Source of the DNA: NBML01 sp029939535
Lineage (GTDB): Bacteria > Desulfobacterota > Desulfobacteria > Desulfobacterales > Desulfobacteraceae
Assembly (NCBI GenBank): GCA_029939535.1
Contig: JAOZST010000054.1
Location: forward strand, 1-20,808
Length of the DNA stretch: 20,808 nucleotides
Reading direction: 5' to 3'
Every line of letters begins with the position of its first letter. The first letter of the stretch is position 1. Under the pieces are notes generated by a model. It saw only the letters and a list, made by a program, of their open reading frames with translations. It was not told the DNA's origin and did no database searches. A program made the translations under genes and the position numbers. Shown piece by piece: positions 7,254 through 15,183 of this stretch.

Positions 7254-7463
7254 TTGAAAGAAATTACAGTCACGGTTATTGACAATGATGTTGAAAAAGC
7301 TTTAAGAATACTGAAGAAAAAGATCCAGAATGACGGACTTTTCAAACGTCTTAAAGTAAAAAAACATTATGAGAAACCATGTCAGTTTAGAAGACGTAAG
7401 ATGAGAGAAGCAATGAGAAGACAAAGAATTGCAGCCTCAAGAACTCGCAGAAGAAGTAGTTAA
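7254..7463 (+). CDS. rpsU: 30S ribosomal protein S21
   Basis: Small basic subunit protein that helps the 30S subunit engage mRNA. The 69 residues match the family length. It shows the VEKALRILKKK helix, the F(K)RLK turn, HYEKPCQFRRRK and an Arg-rich tail ending RTRRRSS. The start must be TTG at 7254: a TGA lies in frame just upstream (7236-7238) with no ATG or GTG between, and the next in-frame candidate would delete conserved residues. An ATG at 7247 is out of frame. A GGGG-rich Shine-Dalgarno stretch precedes it. It has its own promoter upstream and an intrinsic terminator downstream, so it looks largely monocistronic. Confidence 0.95.
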   Translation: MKEITVTVIDNDVEKALRILKKKIQNDGLFKRLKVKKHYEKPCQFRRRKMREAMRRQRIAASRTRRRSS

Positions 7464-7477
7464 ACCGTTAAAAATCT

Positions 7478-7522
7478 GCCCGGTATTTCCTATGACGCAT
7501 CAAGAATACCGGGCTTTTTTTA
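7478..7522 (+). terminator. Intrinsic terminator after rpsU
   Basis: GCCCGGTATT (7478-7487) pairs perfectly with AATACCGGGC (7505-7514), giving a 10-bp stem with a 17-nt loop followed directly by seven T residues. It sits 14 nt after the rpsU stop and ends 27 nt before folC, leaving no room for a promoter in between. Confidence 0.9.
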
Positions 7523-7549
7523 TTTTCAGGGTAAAAAAAATTTGGGAAA

Positions 7550-8860
7550 ATGAAAAAAACATCCTACCAGGAATGCCTTGATCAAATCTACAAACTTGGT
7601 CGTTTCGGCATCAAACTTGAATTAAAAACAATTCAAAACATTCTCAAAGGCCTGAACAACCCCCAGGAAAATTACGACACCATCCATGTTGCCGGAACCA
7701 ACGGCAAAGGCTCCACTGCTACCTATATGGAGTCCATATTGCGTAAGGCTGGATTTAAAACAGGTATTTATACCTCTCCCCATCTGGTTAAATTCAATGA
7801 AAGAATCTGTGTCAATGGAAGGCAGATCCCCGATGAAGAGGTTGTAAAAGCCTATGAAGCAGTTCATGCTGTGGATGTGGGAGAAAGAAAAGCCACATTT
7901 TTTGAAATTACAACGGCCATGGCTTTTCATTATTTTTCCCAGGAAAATGTAGACTGGGCAGTGATCGAAACCGGCATGGGCGGACGGTTTGACGCCACGA
8001 ATATTATCAAGCCCCAGGTCAGTGTCATTACCAATCTTTCCCTGGAGCATACTGATTATCTTGGCTCCACCATAAAAGATCTGGCAAGAGAAAAAGGCGG
8101 GATCATCAAAGAGAACACCCCTTTGGTAACAGGAGTATCCCAGCCATCCTGCCTTGAAATTCTCAGACAGATTGCAGGAGACAGGTCTGCCCCTTTCCAT
8201 CAGTACAAACATGATTTTTCAATGCGGAAAAATCCTGGAAAACCAAGTTATACTTATCAAGGCCTGTTTCAAACCATAAAAGGGATTGTCAAGCCTTTGC
8301 CCGGGGATCACCAGAAAGAAAATTTAAGCCTGGCCCTGGCTGCCAGTGAGCTTGTATTTGAAAAATATAAAGCCAGAAACCCTATCCCTATATACGATTT
8401 ATCACCCAACCTTGTTAAAGAGGGGCTTTCCAGTGCAAAATGGCCGGGCCGGCTTGAGATTATAATGGAAAAACCTTTAATCATACTGGACGGTGCACAC
8501 AACCTCAAGGCCGCCCAGGTTCTGGGCAAACATTTATCCAGAAATATGGCTGATAAAAAACTGACCCTTGTGGTGGGAATCCTTGATGACAAGCCCTATG
8601 AAAAAATGCTCAAGCATCTGGTTCCCTGCGCCCAAAGAGTAATTATCACAAAAGCTAAGATTGACCGCAGCCTTGAAACAGATGTTTTAAAGGCAGCTGT
8701 GGGAAAAATCACAAATAAAAAAATTGAAGTCATTGAAGATGTGCCCATGGCTGTAAGCCATGCAATTTCAACATGTTCTGAAGATGATGCCATTTGCATT
8801 GCAGGCTCTTTATACGTGGCTGGTGAAGCAAAAGAAAAATTTGATATGGATTTTATTTGA
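7550..8860 (+). CDS. folC: Folylpolyglutamate synthase / dihydrofolate synthase
   Basis: Adds glutamate to folates and/or to dihydropteroate, a Mur-ligase-type ATP-dependent cytoplasmic enzyme. The 436 residues fit the family. Visible features: N-terminal YxxCLDQIYKLGRFGIKL (5-22), P-loop AGTNGKGS (48-55), TSPHL (75-79), ETGMGGRFDATN (140-151), His167 in SLEHTDYLG, Lys182 in REKGG, the domain linker near GDHQKENL (252-259), and DGAHN (314-318) in the C-terminal ligase domain. Whether it has both activities cannot be told. The Shine-Dalgarno sequence before the ATG is weak. The rpsU terminator lies directly upstream, so expression probably depends on readthrough or on a promoter farther up. 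A tRNA gene follows 30 nt after the stop. Confidence 0.95.
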   Translation: MKKTSYQECLDQIYKLGRFGIKLELKTIQNILKGLNNPQENYDTIHVAGTNGKGSTATYMESILRKAGFKTGIYTSPHLVKFNERICVNGRQIPDEEVVKAYEAVHAVDVGERKATFFEITTAMAFHYFSQENVDWAVIETGMGGRFDATNIIKPQVSVITNLSLEHTDYLGSTIKDLAREKGGIIKENTPLVTGVSQPSCLEILRQIAGDRSAPFHQYKHDFSMRKNPGKPSYTYQGLFQTIKGIVKPLPGDHQKENLSLALAASELVFEKYKARNPIPIYDLSPNLVKEGLSSAKWPGRLEIIMEKPLIILDGAHNLKAAQVLGKHLSRNMADKKLTLVVGILDDKPYEKMLKHLVPCAQRVIITKAKIDRSLETDVLKAAVGKITNKKIEVIEDVPMAVSHAISTCSEDDAICIAGSLYVAGEAKEKFDMDFI

Positions 8861-8890
8861 TAACGTGGTATAAGAACATTTGGATTCCAT

Positions 8891-8966
8891 GCGCCCGTAG
8901 TCCAGTGGATAAGACGTCAGCCTCCGAAGCTGAAAATCGCTGGTTCGATTCCAGCCGGGCGTACCA
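8891..8966 (+). tRNA. tRNA-Arg (anticodon CCG)
   Basis: A complete cloverleaf. The acceptor arm GCGCCCG pairs with CGGGCGT (G-U at the first pair). The anticodon stem is TCAGC/GCTGA around loop CTCCGAA, which places CCG as the anticodon for codon CGG. The T arm is GCTGG/CCAGC with TTCGATT. The 3' CCA is encoded. A TATAAG 17 nt upstream could be a -10 box, but it overlaps the end of the folC region and has no good -35. There is no integrase or duplicated 3' end nearby. Confidence 0.96.
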
Positions 8967-9004
8967 AACTTCATTTCCCCTTTATTCCAAATACTTTATT
9001 GTCA

Positions 9005-10252
9005 ATGAATTCATATTATAAAACCGGCTTAAAAATAGGGCTGATTTCCTATAGAAGCAATCCCCATTGCGGAGGCCAGGGAGTTTATGTCCGGCACCTG
9101 AGCCATGGGCTTTCCGATCTGGGCCATAGAGTTGAAGTCATTGCAGGCCCACCCGATCCCCTGGTCAATGGCAAAGAAATTCTGACCATGCTGGAAACCC
9201 TGGATCTATATAATCCAGACAGTCTTTTTCGAACCCCAAGCATAAATGAACTTAAAGATCCCATCAACCTCCTTGAATGGCTGGATGTCTCTACAATGGG
9301 ATATCCAGAGCCCATGACCTTTGGAATGAGGGCCAGACGATACCTGAAAGGCCGTGAAAATCACTTTGATATCATCCATGACAACCAAAGCCTTTCCTAT
9401 GCCCTGCTTTCCCTGCAGAAAAGACTGCCAGTGACCGCAACCATCCACCACCCCATGACCGTGGACCGACGCCTTGCGATCCAGAGCACCAGGTCCTTTT
9501 TAAAAAAAATAAAAGCCATAAGATGGTATTCATTTATTTCAATGCAAAAACAGGTGGCCAGAAGGCTAAAGACTATCATTACCGTATCAGACAGTTCTAA
9601 AAAAGATGTTGCAAAAGAGTTCAAAATTCCAGAATCAAAATTCAAAACCATTCCCAATGGTATTGATACTGAAAATTTTTATCCCCTGGATCATGTTAAA
9701 AAAATTCCCGGACGGATTATTGTTACCAATAGTGCAGATACTCCTCTAAAAGGTTTGTACCACCTCTTATCTGCCCTGGAAAATATTCTCAAAAAAGGCA
9801 AAGCCAGCTTGACTATTATTGGAACCCCCAAAAAAAACGGGGGCATTGAAAAACTTGTTAAAAACCTTGGTCTTGGTGATCATATTGAATTTACAGGCCG
9901 TATTGACCATAATCGGTTTGTCAGGGAATATGCAAAGGCATGTATTGCTGTTGTTCCCTCCATGTACGAAGGATTTGGTCTGCCCGTTGGAGAGGCCATG
10001 GCATGTAGGATACCTGTAATCGCCACCACTGGAGGGGCTCTTCCCGAAGTAGCAGGTAATGCTGCCAAACTTGTCCCGCCCGGGGATGCAAAGGCTTTGA
10101 AAAAAGCGATTATTGAACTTTTAGAAGATCCTGTGCGGCGGGAAATGCTTGCCCAAAAAGGATATGACCGGGTAATGTCTGAATTTACCTGGGAAAAAAC
10201 AGCCATTAAAACTGCAGAAGCCTATAAAGAAATTATCCATGATTACCATTGA
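9005..10252 (+). CDS. GT4-family glycosyltransferase
   Basis: A 415-residue retaining GT-B glycosyltransferase, likely using a nucleotide sugar. The N-terminal Rossmann domain begins KIGLISYR and has the glycine-rich HCGGQGVYV loop (21-29). A linker has IPNGIDTENF (216-225). The C-terminal domain carries the E-x7-E motif EGFGLPVGE (322-330) followed by GGALPEVAG. There is no signal peptide or membrane span; it is probably cytoplasmic or peripheral at the membrane. The donor and acceptor are unknown. I chose ATG 9005; a TTG at 8999 is also in frame, and neither has a visible Shine-Dalgarno sequence. The methyltransferase gene overlaps its end by 14 nt, so the two enzymes probably act in one pathway, perhaps on a glycolipid or surface glycan. 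Confidence 0.88.
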   Translation: MNSYYKTGLKIGLISYRSNPHCGGQGVYVRHLSHGLSDLGHRVEVIAGPPDPLVNGKEILTMLETLDLYNPDSLFRTPSINELKDPINLLEWLDVSTMGYPEPMTFGMRARRYLKGRENHFDIIHDNQSLSYALLSLQKRLPVTATIHHPMTVDRRLAIQSTRSFLKKIKAIRWYSFISMQKQVARRLKTIITVSDSSKKDVAKEFKIPESKFKTIPNGIDTENFYPLDHVKKIPGRIIVTNSADTPLKGLYHLLSALENILKKGKASLTIIGTPKKNGGIEKLVKNLGLGDHIEFTGRIDHNRFVREYAKACIAVVPSMYEGFGLPVGEAMACRIPVIATTGGALPEVAGNAAKLVPPGDAKALKKAIIELLEDPVRREMLAQKGYDRVMSEFTWEKTAIKTAEAYKEIIHDYH

Positions 10253-10958
10253 TTTCAGCCGGATTGGCATCACCTCCAATGACAGAATACTGGACATAGG
10301 CTGCGGAGAGGGCCGGCATACCATCCGGGCCTGCCAGGAAAAAGGCATTATCTGCACTGGTGGTGATTTTGGATTTGACAATCTTGTTCAAACCCGGGAA
10401 AAACTTACATTTCACGATCAGATAAATGATCTTTCCTGCAGGGACTGGAATCTGTCCGCCATGGATATTACCCACCTGCCTTTTCCAGACCATTGCTTTG
10501 ATATTGTAATCTGCTCTGAGGTATTGGAACATATTCCAGATCATTTAAAGGCAATGGCAGAACTGGTCAGAATTCTGTGCCCGGGAAAAATCCTGGCCAT
10601 CAGTGTGCCCAGATTTGTACCTGAAAAAATCTGCTGGCTCCTGTCTGATGAATATTTTAATGCCGACATGGGTCATGTCAGAATTTACAAAAAAAAAGAC
10701 CTGATCAAAAAAATTGAAGCCCTGGGACCTGTTTATCTGCATTCCCATTTTGCCCACAGCATCCACACACCCTATTGGTGGCTCAAATGTCTTGTTGGAC
10801 CCAACCGAACAGACGTCTCCCTAGTAAACCTCTATCATAAACTCCTGGTATGGGATTTGATGAAAAAACCAAAAATTACTGGATTTATAGACAAACTCTT
10901 CAATCCCCTGCTGGGCAAAAGCCTGGTCCTGTATTTTAGAAAGCCCCTAAATGGATAA
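10239..10958 (+). CDS. Class I SAM-dependent methyltransferase
   Basis: A 239-residue Rossmann-fold methyltransferase. Motif I is ILDIGCGEG (17-25), followed by an acidic strand-2 region around GGDFGFD. The central motif is the D(I)VICSEVLEHIPDH segment, and a GKILAISVP strand follows. It resembles the methyltransferase 11/UbiE group, but the substrate is not recognisable. The C-terminal 80 residues are hydrophobic and aromatic, including PYWWLKCL, and may touch membrane or lipid. The ATG at 10239 lies inside the end of the glycosyltransferase gene (14-nt overlap, different frame), a strong sign of translational coupling and shared function. No terminator is evident after it. Confidence 0.87.
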   Translation: MITIDFSRIGITSNDRILDIGCGEGRHTIRACQEKGIICTGGDFGFDNLVQTREKLTFHDQINDLSCRDWNLSAMDITHLPFPDHCFDIVICSEVLEHIPDHLKAMAELVRILCPGKILAISVPRFVPEKICWLLSDEYFNADMGHVRIYKKKDLIKKIEALGPVYLHSHFAHSIHTPYWWLKCLVGPNRTDVSLVNLYHKLLVWDLMKKPKITGFIDKLFNPLLGKSLVLYFRKPLNG

Positions 10959-11064
10959 GGCCTGATTCCGTAAGATCTCAAAAAGTCGGTGGTTAGAAAA
11001 TGAATGGTCAGGTATTTTCTTCACTCATTTTCAAAGCCAATATTTTCCATTGTGGAGGAATTTT

Positions 11065-11250
11065 TTGTTTATCGTATTCTGCCTGTCCTGGATTATAAGC
11101 AATGACAAATCAACGTCTGCCACTGCCTTCACCAACAAAGACCTCCTTGATATAAAAATTTTCTCTAAGTACTTTCAATTGCCCGCCCCGGTTCAGGGCC
11201 TCTTTATTATAAGAATGATGAAATCTTTGGAGCAGGTGAATCCTGAGTAA
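11065..11250 (+). CDS. Possible small exported protein, unknown
   Basis: A 61-codon reading frame starting with TTG at 11065, 5 nt after a strong GGAGGAA (11054-11060). The N-terminus is hydrophobic (FIVFCLSWII) and is followed by a Ser/Thr/Ala stretch that could end a signal peptide. The rest is mildly basic and has no recognisable domain. It ends in TAA at 11248-11250, shortly before the ahcY terminator hairpin. The good Shine-Dalgarno sequence is the main support; the rare start codon and lack of any family match argue against it. It could also be a gene remnant. Confidence 0.3.
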   Translation: MFIVFCLSWIISNDKSTSATAFTNKDLLDIKIFSKYFQLPAPVQGLFIIRMMKSLEQVNPE

Positions 11251-11288
11251 AAAAAAGAAAATCACGGGGCAGGCATCCTGCCCCGTGA
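11250..11288 (-). terminator. Intrinsic terminator after ahcY
   Basis: TCACGGGGCAGG (11262-11273) and CCTGCCCCGTGA (11277-11288) form a perfect 12-bp stem with a 3-nt loop. In the minus-strand direction the stem is followed by a T-rich run (plus-strand A-tract 11249-11261). The hairpin begins 25 nt after the ahcY stop. The plus-strand side lacks a T-run, so it acts mainly on the metK-ahcY transcript. Confidence 0.92.
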
Positions 11289-11313
11289 ATAAATAAACCA
11301 ATAAAAATCTTGA

Positions 11314-12759
11314 CTAATATCTGTATAAATCTGATTTAAAAGGACCGTTCACCGGGATTCCAAGATAGTCGGATTGTTCCTGGGTCATCTTTGTCAGGGT
11401 GACTGAAAGATTTTTCAAGTGCAGCCTGGCAACTTCTTCATCCAGTTCCTTGGGCAGGGTATATACCTTATTCTCCAGGTCCTCCTTGGCCAGTTTGATC
11501 TGGGCCAGGGTCTGATTGGAAAAGCTGTTGCTCATGACAAAGCTTGGATGGCCTGTTGCACAGCCAAGGTTTACCAGGCGGCCTTCTGCAAGAACAATTA
11601 TGGAGCGGCCGGATTTAAGGGTCCATTTGTCCACCTGGGGTTTGATACTGGTTTTTACGGCCGTAGAACTATTGTCCAGGTAGCTCATTTCGATTTCATT
11701 GTCAAAATGGCCGATATTGCAGATAATGGACTCATCCTTCATCTGTTCAATGTGCTCACCCTTGATAACATGGTAATTTCCTGTGGCTGTCACGAAAATA
11801 TCACCCCTGGGAGCTGCCTGTTCCATGGTCACCACTTCAAACCCTTCCATGGAGGCCTGGAGTGCACAGATGGGATCAATTTCCGTAACCAGGACAATGG
11901 CGCCATAGCCTTTCATGGAGGCTGCGCAGCCTTTTCCCACATCTCCATACCCTGCAACAACAACAGTTTTTCCGGCCATCATTACGTCTGTTGCCCGTTT
12001 GATTCCATCGGCCAGGGATTCACGGCATCCGTAAAGGTTGTCAAATTTTGATTTGGTAACTGAATCATTGACATTGATGGCCGGAAAAAGAAGTTCATTT
12101 TTAGAAGCCAGCTGGTAAAGTCTGTGAACACCAGTGGTAGTTTCTTCGGAAACCCCCCTGATATTCTTGGCGACCTTTGTCCATTTCTGGGTATCTTCCC
12201 CATAACTGACCCTGAGGCGGTCCAGGAGGCATTTTTCATCCTGGCTGTGGGTTTCAGAATCAAGTATTGAGGGATCCTTTTCCACTTTTACGCCCTGGTG
12301 AACAAAAAGGGTGGCATCACCCCCATCATCCACAATGAGATCCGGGCCGGAACCGTCTGGCCAGAGCAGGGCCTGCTCAGTGCACCACCAGAACTCTTCA
12401 AGGGTTTCACCCTTCCAGGCAAAGACCGCAGCCGAACCCTTTTCAGCAATGGCGGCAGCTGCATGGTCCTGGGTGGAAAAAATATTGCAGGTGGCCCATC
12501 TTATGTCTGCACCCAGTTCGTACAAGGTGTCTATGAGCATGGCAGTCTGGATAGTCATATGAAGACTGCCCATTATTTTCAGTCCCTTGAGGGGCTTTTC
12601 CTTGCCATACTTCTCGCGGATTGCCATGAGACCAGGCATCTCCTTTTCAGACAATTGCATATCCTTATGACCTTCCTGGGAAAGTTCAATATCTTTGACC
12701 TTGTATTTTAAATCCAGGTTAAGATCAATATAGGATGGGTCTTTGGTTGATTTCAGCAT
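11314..12759 (-). CDS. ahcY: S-adenosylhomocysteine hydrolase
   Basis: Reversibly splits S-adenosylhomocysteine into homocysteine and adenosine using bound NAD, removing the product inhibitor of methyltransferases. The 481 residues match the long form, which carries an extra segment of about 40 residues (roughly 155-195). Visible features: SLHMTIQTA (65-73), TQDHAAAAIA (96-105), NVNDSVTKSKFDN (229-241), NAD-binding GYGDVGKG (270-277), NIGHFDNEI (348-356), and the C-terminal tail PFKSDLYRY with the Lys and Tyr that reach the partner subunit. The ATG at 12759 has AAGGAG 5 nt upstream and lies 18 nt after the metK stop, so the two form an operon ended by a strong terminator. No riboswitch is visible in the short gap. 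Confidence 0.98.
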   Translation of the reverse strand: MLKSTKDPSYIDLNLDLKYKVKDIELSQEGHKDMQLSEKEMPGLMAIREKYGKEKPLKGLKIMGSLHMTIQTAMLIDTLYELGADIRWATCNIFSTQDHAAAAIAEKGSAAVFAWKGETLEEFWWCTEQALLWPDGSGPDLIVDDGGDATLFVHQGVKVEKDPSILDSETHSQDEKCLLDRLRVSYGEDTQKWTKVAKNIRGVSEETTTGVHRLYQLASKNELLFPAINVNDSVTKSKFDNLYGCRESLADGIKRATDVMMAGKTVVVAGYGDVGKGCAASMKGYGAIVLVTEIDPICALQASMEGFEVVTMEQAAPRGDIFVTATGNYHVIKGEHIEQMKDESIICNIGHFDNEIEMSYLDNSSTAVKTSIKPQVDKWTLKSGRSIIVLAEGRLVNLGCATGHPSFVMSNSFSNQTLAQIKLAKEDLENKVYTLPKELDEEVARLHLKNLSVTLTKMTQEQSDYLGIPVNGPFKSDLYRY

Positions 12760-12777
12760 ACTTACTCCTTAAATTTT

Positions 12778-13950
12778 TTATAATCCAGCCAGATTTCTTA
12801 TCTTATCTGCCTTGATGGTTCTTTCCCAGTAAAAATCAGGATCTTTTCTGCCAAAATGGCCATAGGAAGAAGTTTTCCGATAAATGGGACGTAGAAGATC
12901 CAGCTCCTGGATAATGGCAGCCGGCCTCAGGTCAAAGACTTCCCTGACAATTTCAATGGCCCTTGCTTCGGAAATTTTACCGGTTCCCATGAAATCCACC
13001 AGCAGGGAGACAGGTTCAGCCACACCAATGGCGTAGGCCACCTGAATTTCGCACTTATCTGCAAGGCCTGCGGCAACCATATTTTTCGCCACATATCGTC
13101 CCATATAGGAGGCGCTTCTGTCCACCTTGGAGGGATCCTTGCCTGAAAAACAACCTCCCCCATGACTTCCCTGTCCACCATAGGTGTCCACTATAATTTT
13201 ACGACCTGTCACACCGCAGTCTCCCATGGGGCCGCCCACAACAAAACGGCCTGTGGGATTAACAAAAAACCTGGTATCCCCGTCCATCATATCCTGGGGG
13301 ATAACTTTCTTAATGACCTCGGTAACAACAGCAGTCTTCAGGTCATCATAGGACACATCAGGGGAATGCTGGGTAGAAACAACAATGGTATCAATCCTTT
13401 TGGGTCTTCCATCTACATATTCAACAGTTACCTGGGATTTGCCATCGGGTCTTAAAAAATCAAGGGCGCCGTTTTTCCGGACCTGGGAAAGGCGTCTGGT
13501 TAATTTATGGGCATAGAGAAGGGGCATGGGCATAAGTTCTTTTGTTTCATTGGTTGCAAAGCCAAACATAAGCCCCTGGTCCCCTGCACCCTGTTCTTTA
13601 TAGAGCCCTGCACCCTCATCAACACCCTGGGCAATATCAGCGGACTGCTGGTCGATACTGGTAATGACAGAACAGGTCTGCCAGTCAAAACCCATATTGG
13701 AAGAATTATATCCAATGTCTTTGATTGTATTTCGAACTACCTGGGGGATATCCACATAGCAGTCTGTTGTTATTTCACCGGCAACCATGGCAAGGCCTGT
13801 TGTCACCAAAGTTTCACAGGCAACCCTGCATTTTTTGTCTTCAGCCATGATGGCATCCAGAATGCTGTCGGAAATAGCATCTGCTACTTTATCGGGATGA
13901 CCCTCTGTCACAGATTCCGATGTAAACAGGGAAGATTTTTTTTCTGACAT
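12778..13950 (-). CDS. metK: S-adenosylmethionine synthase
   Basis: Makes S-adenosylmethionine from methionine and ATP, a cytoplasmic tetramer. The 390 residues match the family. Visible features: SESVTEGHPDKVAD (11-24), GAGDQGLMFG (121-130), FVNPTGRFVVGGPMGDCGVTGRK spanning 229-251, and the phosphate-binding loop HGGGCFSGKDPSKVDRSA (263-280). The last has Cys267 where most homologues have Ala. The C-terminal segment has YGHFGR. The ATG at 13950 follows AGGAG with 6-nt spacing. It is the first gene of the metK-ahcY operon with a TTGACA-type promoter upstream. I looked for a SAM riboswitch in the leader and found none. Confidence 0.98.
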   Translation of the reverse strand: MSEKKSSLFTSESVTEGHPDKVADAISDSILDAIMAEDKKCRVACETLVTTGLAMVAGEITTDCYVDIPQVVRNTIKDIGYNSSNMGFDWQTCSVITSIDQQSADIAQGVDEGAGLYKEQGAGDQGLMFGFATNETKELMPMPLLYAHKLTRRLSQVRKNGALDFLRPDGKSQVTVEYVDGRPKRIDTIVVSTQHSPDVSYDDLKTAVVTEVIKKVIPQDMMDGDTRFFVNPTGRFVVGGPMGDCGVTGRKIIVDTYGGQGSHGGGCFSGKDPSKVDRSASYMGRYVAKNMVAAGLADKCEIQVAYAIGVAEPVSLLVDFMGTGKISEARAIEIVREVFDLRPAAIIQELDLLRPIYRKTSSYGHFGRKDPDFYWERTIKADKIRNLAGL

Positions 13951-14017
13951 TCCAAACTCCTTTTATGATAATTATATATACATTTTACATTCAAAATCAT
14001 ACTAATTTTGAGCATCA

Positions 14018-14046
14018 TTAATAAATTTTTATTGCACATTTGTCAA
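14018..14046 (-). promoter_or_regulatory. Probable sigma70 promoter of metK-ahcY
   Basis: On the minus strand a perfect TTGACA (14041-14046) is followed after 17 nt by TATTAA (14018-14023), about 70 nt before the metK start. The intergenic region is AT-rich and shared with the divergent kinase promoter. Confidence 0.5.
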
Positions 14047-14105
14047 TGGCAGGATAAAAATATATCAAGATATGTTCATATTCATATAAACATGGCAGAA
14101 TTTCC

Positions 14106-14133
14106 TTGACAATTGAATGGCAGCTTTTATGAT
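14106..14133 (+). promoter_or_regulatory. Probable sigma70 promoter of PfkB kinase
   Basis: A perfect TTGACA (14106-14111) and TATGAT (14128-14133), 16 nt apart, lie about 60 nt before the kinase start. A perfect TATAAT follows at 14142-14147 but has no -35 box at a suitable distance. Confidence 0.6.
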
Positions 14134-14189
14134 TTGTTTACTATAATAATCAGCTTCAAGGGCTGAAAAATATTTTTTGGAGAAAAATA

Positions 14190-15164
14190 ATGGCAAAAAC
14201 TAAAAGAATTACTGGAATCGGCTCTGCATTGGTGGATGTACTGATCAATGAGACTGACCTGTTTTTAAAAGACCTTGGAAAAGAAAAAGGAGGAATGACC
14301 CTGGTGGAGGACCAGGACATAGAATCGATTTTATCCAGAACTGCCCAGACCCCGATCATTGTTCCCGGAGGTGCTGCCTGCAACACCATTGTTGGGGTGG
14401 GCAACCTGGGGGGTGATGCAAGGTTCATTGGAAGACGGGGGGATGATACCTATGGTAAGACCTTTGAATCCCAGATTGTTTCCTGCCATGTGGAGCCTCG
14501 ACTTTCCGTCTCCACCTCTCCTACAGGCAAAGTCCTGTCCGTGGTCACCCCGGATGCCCAGCGCTCCATGTTTACTTTTCTGGGAGCATCCACTGAAATG
14601 GACCCAGAAAATATCAACCCGACATTATTCCAGGACACAGCCATCAGCATGATAGAAGGATATCTCCTGTTCAACCCTGACCTTATGATGGCCTCGGTAA
14701 AGGCAGCCAGGAAAGCAGGCTCCCTCATAGCCCTGGACCTTGCCAGCTTTGAGGTGGTAAATGCTTCAAAAGACATTCTATTAAATATTGTAAAAGAATA
14801 TGTGGATATTCTCATTGCCAATGAAGATGAGGCAAAGGCCTATACCGGATTTGAAGATGAAAACAGAGCTCTGAAAATATTATCTGAACACGTCACCCAC
14901 GCAGTATTAAAACTGGGCAGCAAAGGCAGCCTTGTCTCTTTTAAGGGCGAGGTTACCAAAATTGAGCCTGTGTCCGGAAATAAACCCAGAGACACAACAG
15001 GTTCCGGGGATCTCTGGGCGGCTGGATTTTTATTTGGCATAGCCAATGGCTTTTCCATTGAAAAAAGCGGACATCTGGGATCTGCCTGCGGGTATGAAGT
15101 CTGTCAGGTCATGGGAGCCCAGATTCCCGGGGAGGCATGGCAAAGGATACGAACCCTGATTTAA
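14190..15164 (+). CDS. PfkB-family kinase, adenosine-kinase-like
   Basis: A 324-residue ribokinase-fold kinase. Visible features: N-terminal GIGSALVDVLI (9-19), the glycine pair and Asn of the substrate site in PGGAACNTIVG (59-69), GRRGDD (81-86), LIANEDEA (208-215), and the PfkB C-terminal motif DTTGSGDLWAAGFL (268-281) with catalytic Asp274. The stretches VTPDAQRSMFTFLGA and EGYL, and the overall order of motifs, resemble alphaproteobacterial proteins annotated as adenosine kinase. The divergent metK-ahcY operon produces adenosine, so phosphorylating adenosine to AMP is the best guess. A sugar or other nucleoside substrate remains possible. The start has GGAG 7 nt upstream. It is convergent with lon, with a gap of only 19 nt and no visible terminator. 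Confidence 0.87.
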   Translation: MAKTKRITGIGSALVDVLINETDLFLKDLGKEKGGMTLVEDQDIESILSRTAQTPIIVPGGAACNTIVGVGNLGGDARFIGRRGDDTYGKTFESQIVSCHVEPRLSVSTSPTGKVLSVVTPDAQRSMFTFLGASTEMDPENINPTLFQDTAISMIEGYLLFNPDLMMASVKAARKAGSLIALDLASFEVVNASKDILLNIVKEYVDILIANEDEAKAYTGFEDENRALKILSEHVTHAVLKLGSKGSLVSFKGEVTKIEPVSGNKPRDTTGSGDLWAAGFLFGIANGFSIEKSGHLGSACGYEVCQVMGAQIPGEAWQRIRTLI

Positions 15165-15183
15165 ATTTCCCTGGTTTTAAATC

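Larger units (their letters stand above)
10959..11313. other. Intergenic region between methyltransferase and ahcY
   Basis: A 355-base gap between convergent genes. It holds a weak inverted repeat (GAAAATGAATG at 10996-11006 against CACTCATTTTC at 11022-11032, one mismatch, no T-tract). It also holds a possible small ORF (11065-11250) and the ahcY terminator (11250-11288). Nothing else stands out. Confidence 0.5.

Noticed and set aside
7622..8212. Minus-strand open frame of 196 codons
   Set aside because: Antisense shadow of folC; no Shine-Dalgarno sequence or recognisable domain.
8891..8966. tRNA-Arg gene as an integration site of a mobile element
   Set aside because: No integrase, no repeated tRNA 3' end and no foreign-looking genes nearby; both flanks are ordinary genes.
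10996..11032. Inverted repeat as terminator of the methyltransferase gene
   Set aside because: The stem is AT-rich with a 15-nt loop and no following T-tract on the plus strand.
11419..12051. Plus-strand open frame of 210 codons
   Set aside because: Antisense shadow of the highly conserved ahcY gene.
13951..14189. SAM riboswitch in the metK leader
   Set aside because: The leader is AT-rich and shows no SAM-I, SAM-II or S-adenosylhomocysteine-type core that I can recognise.
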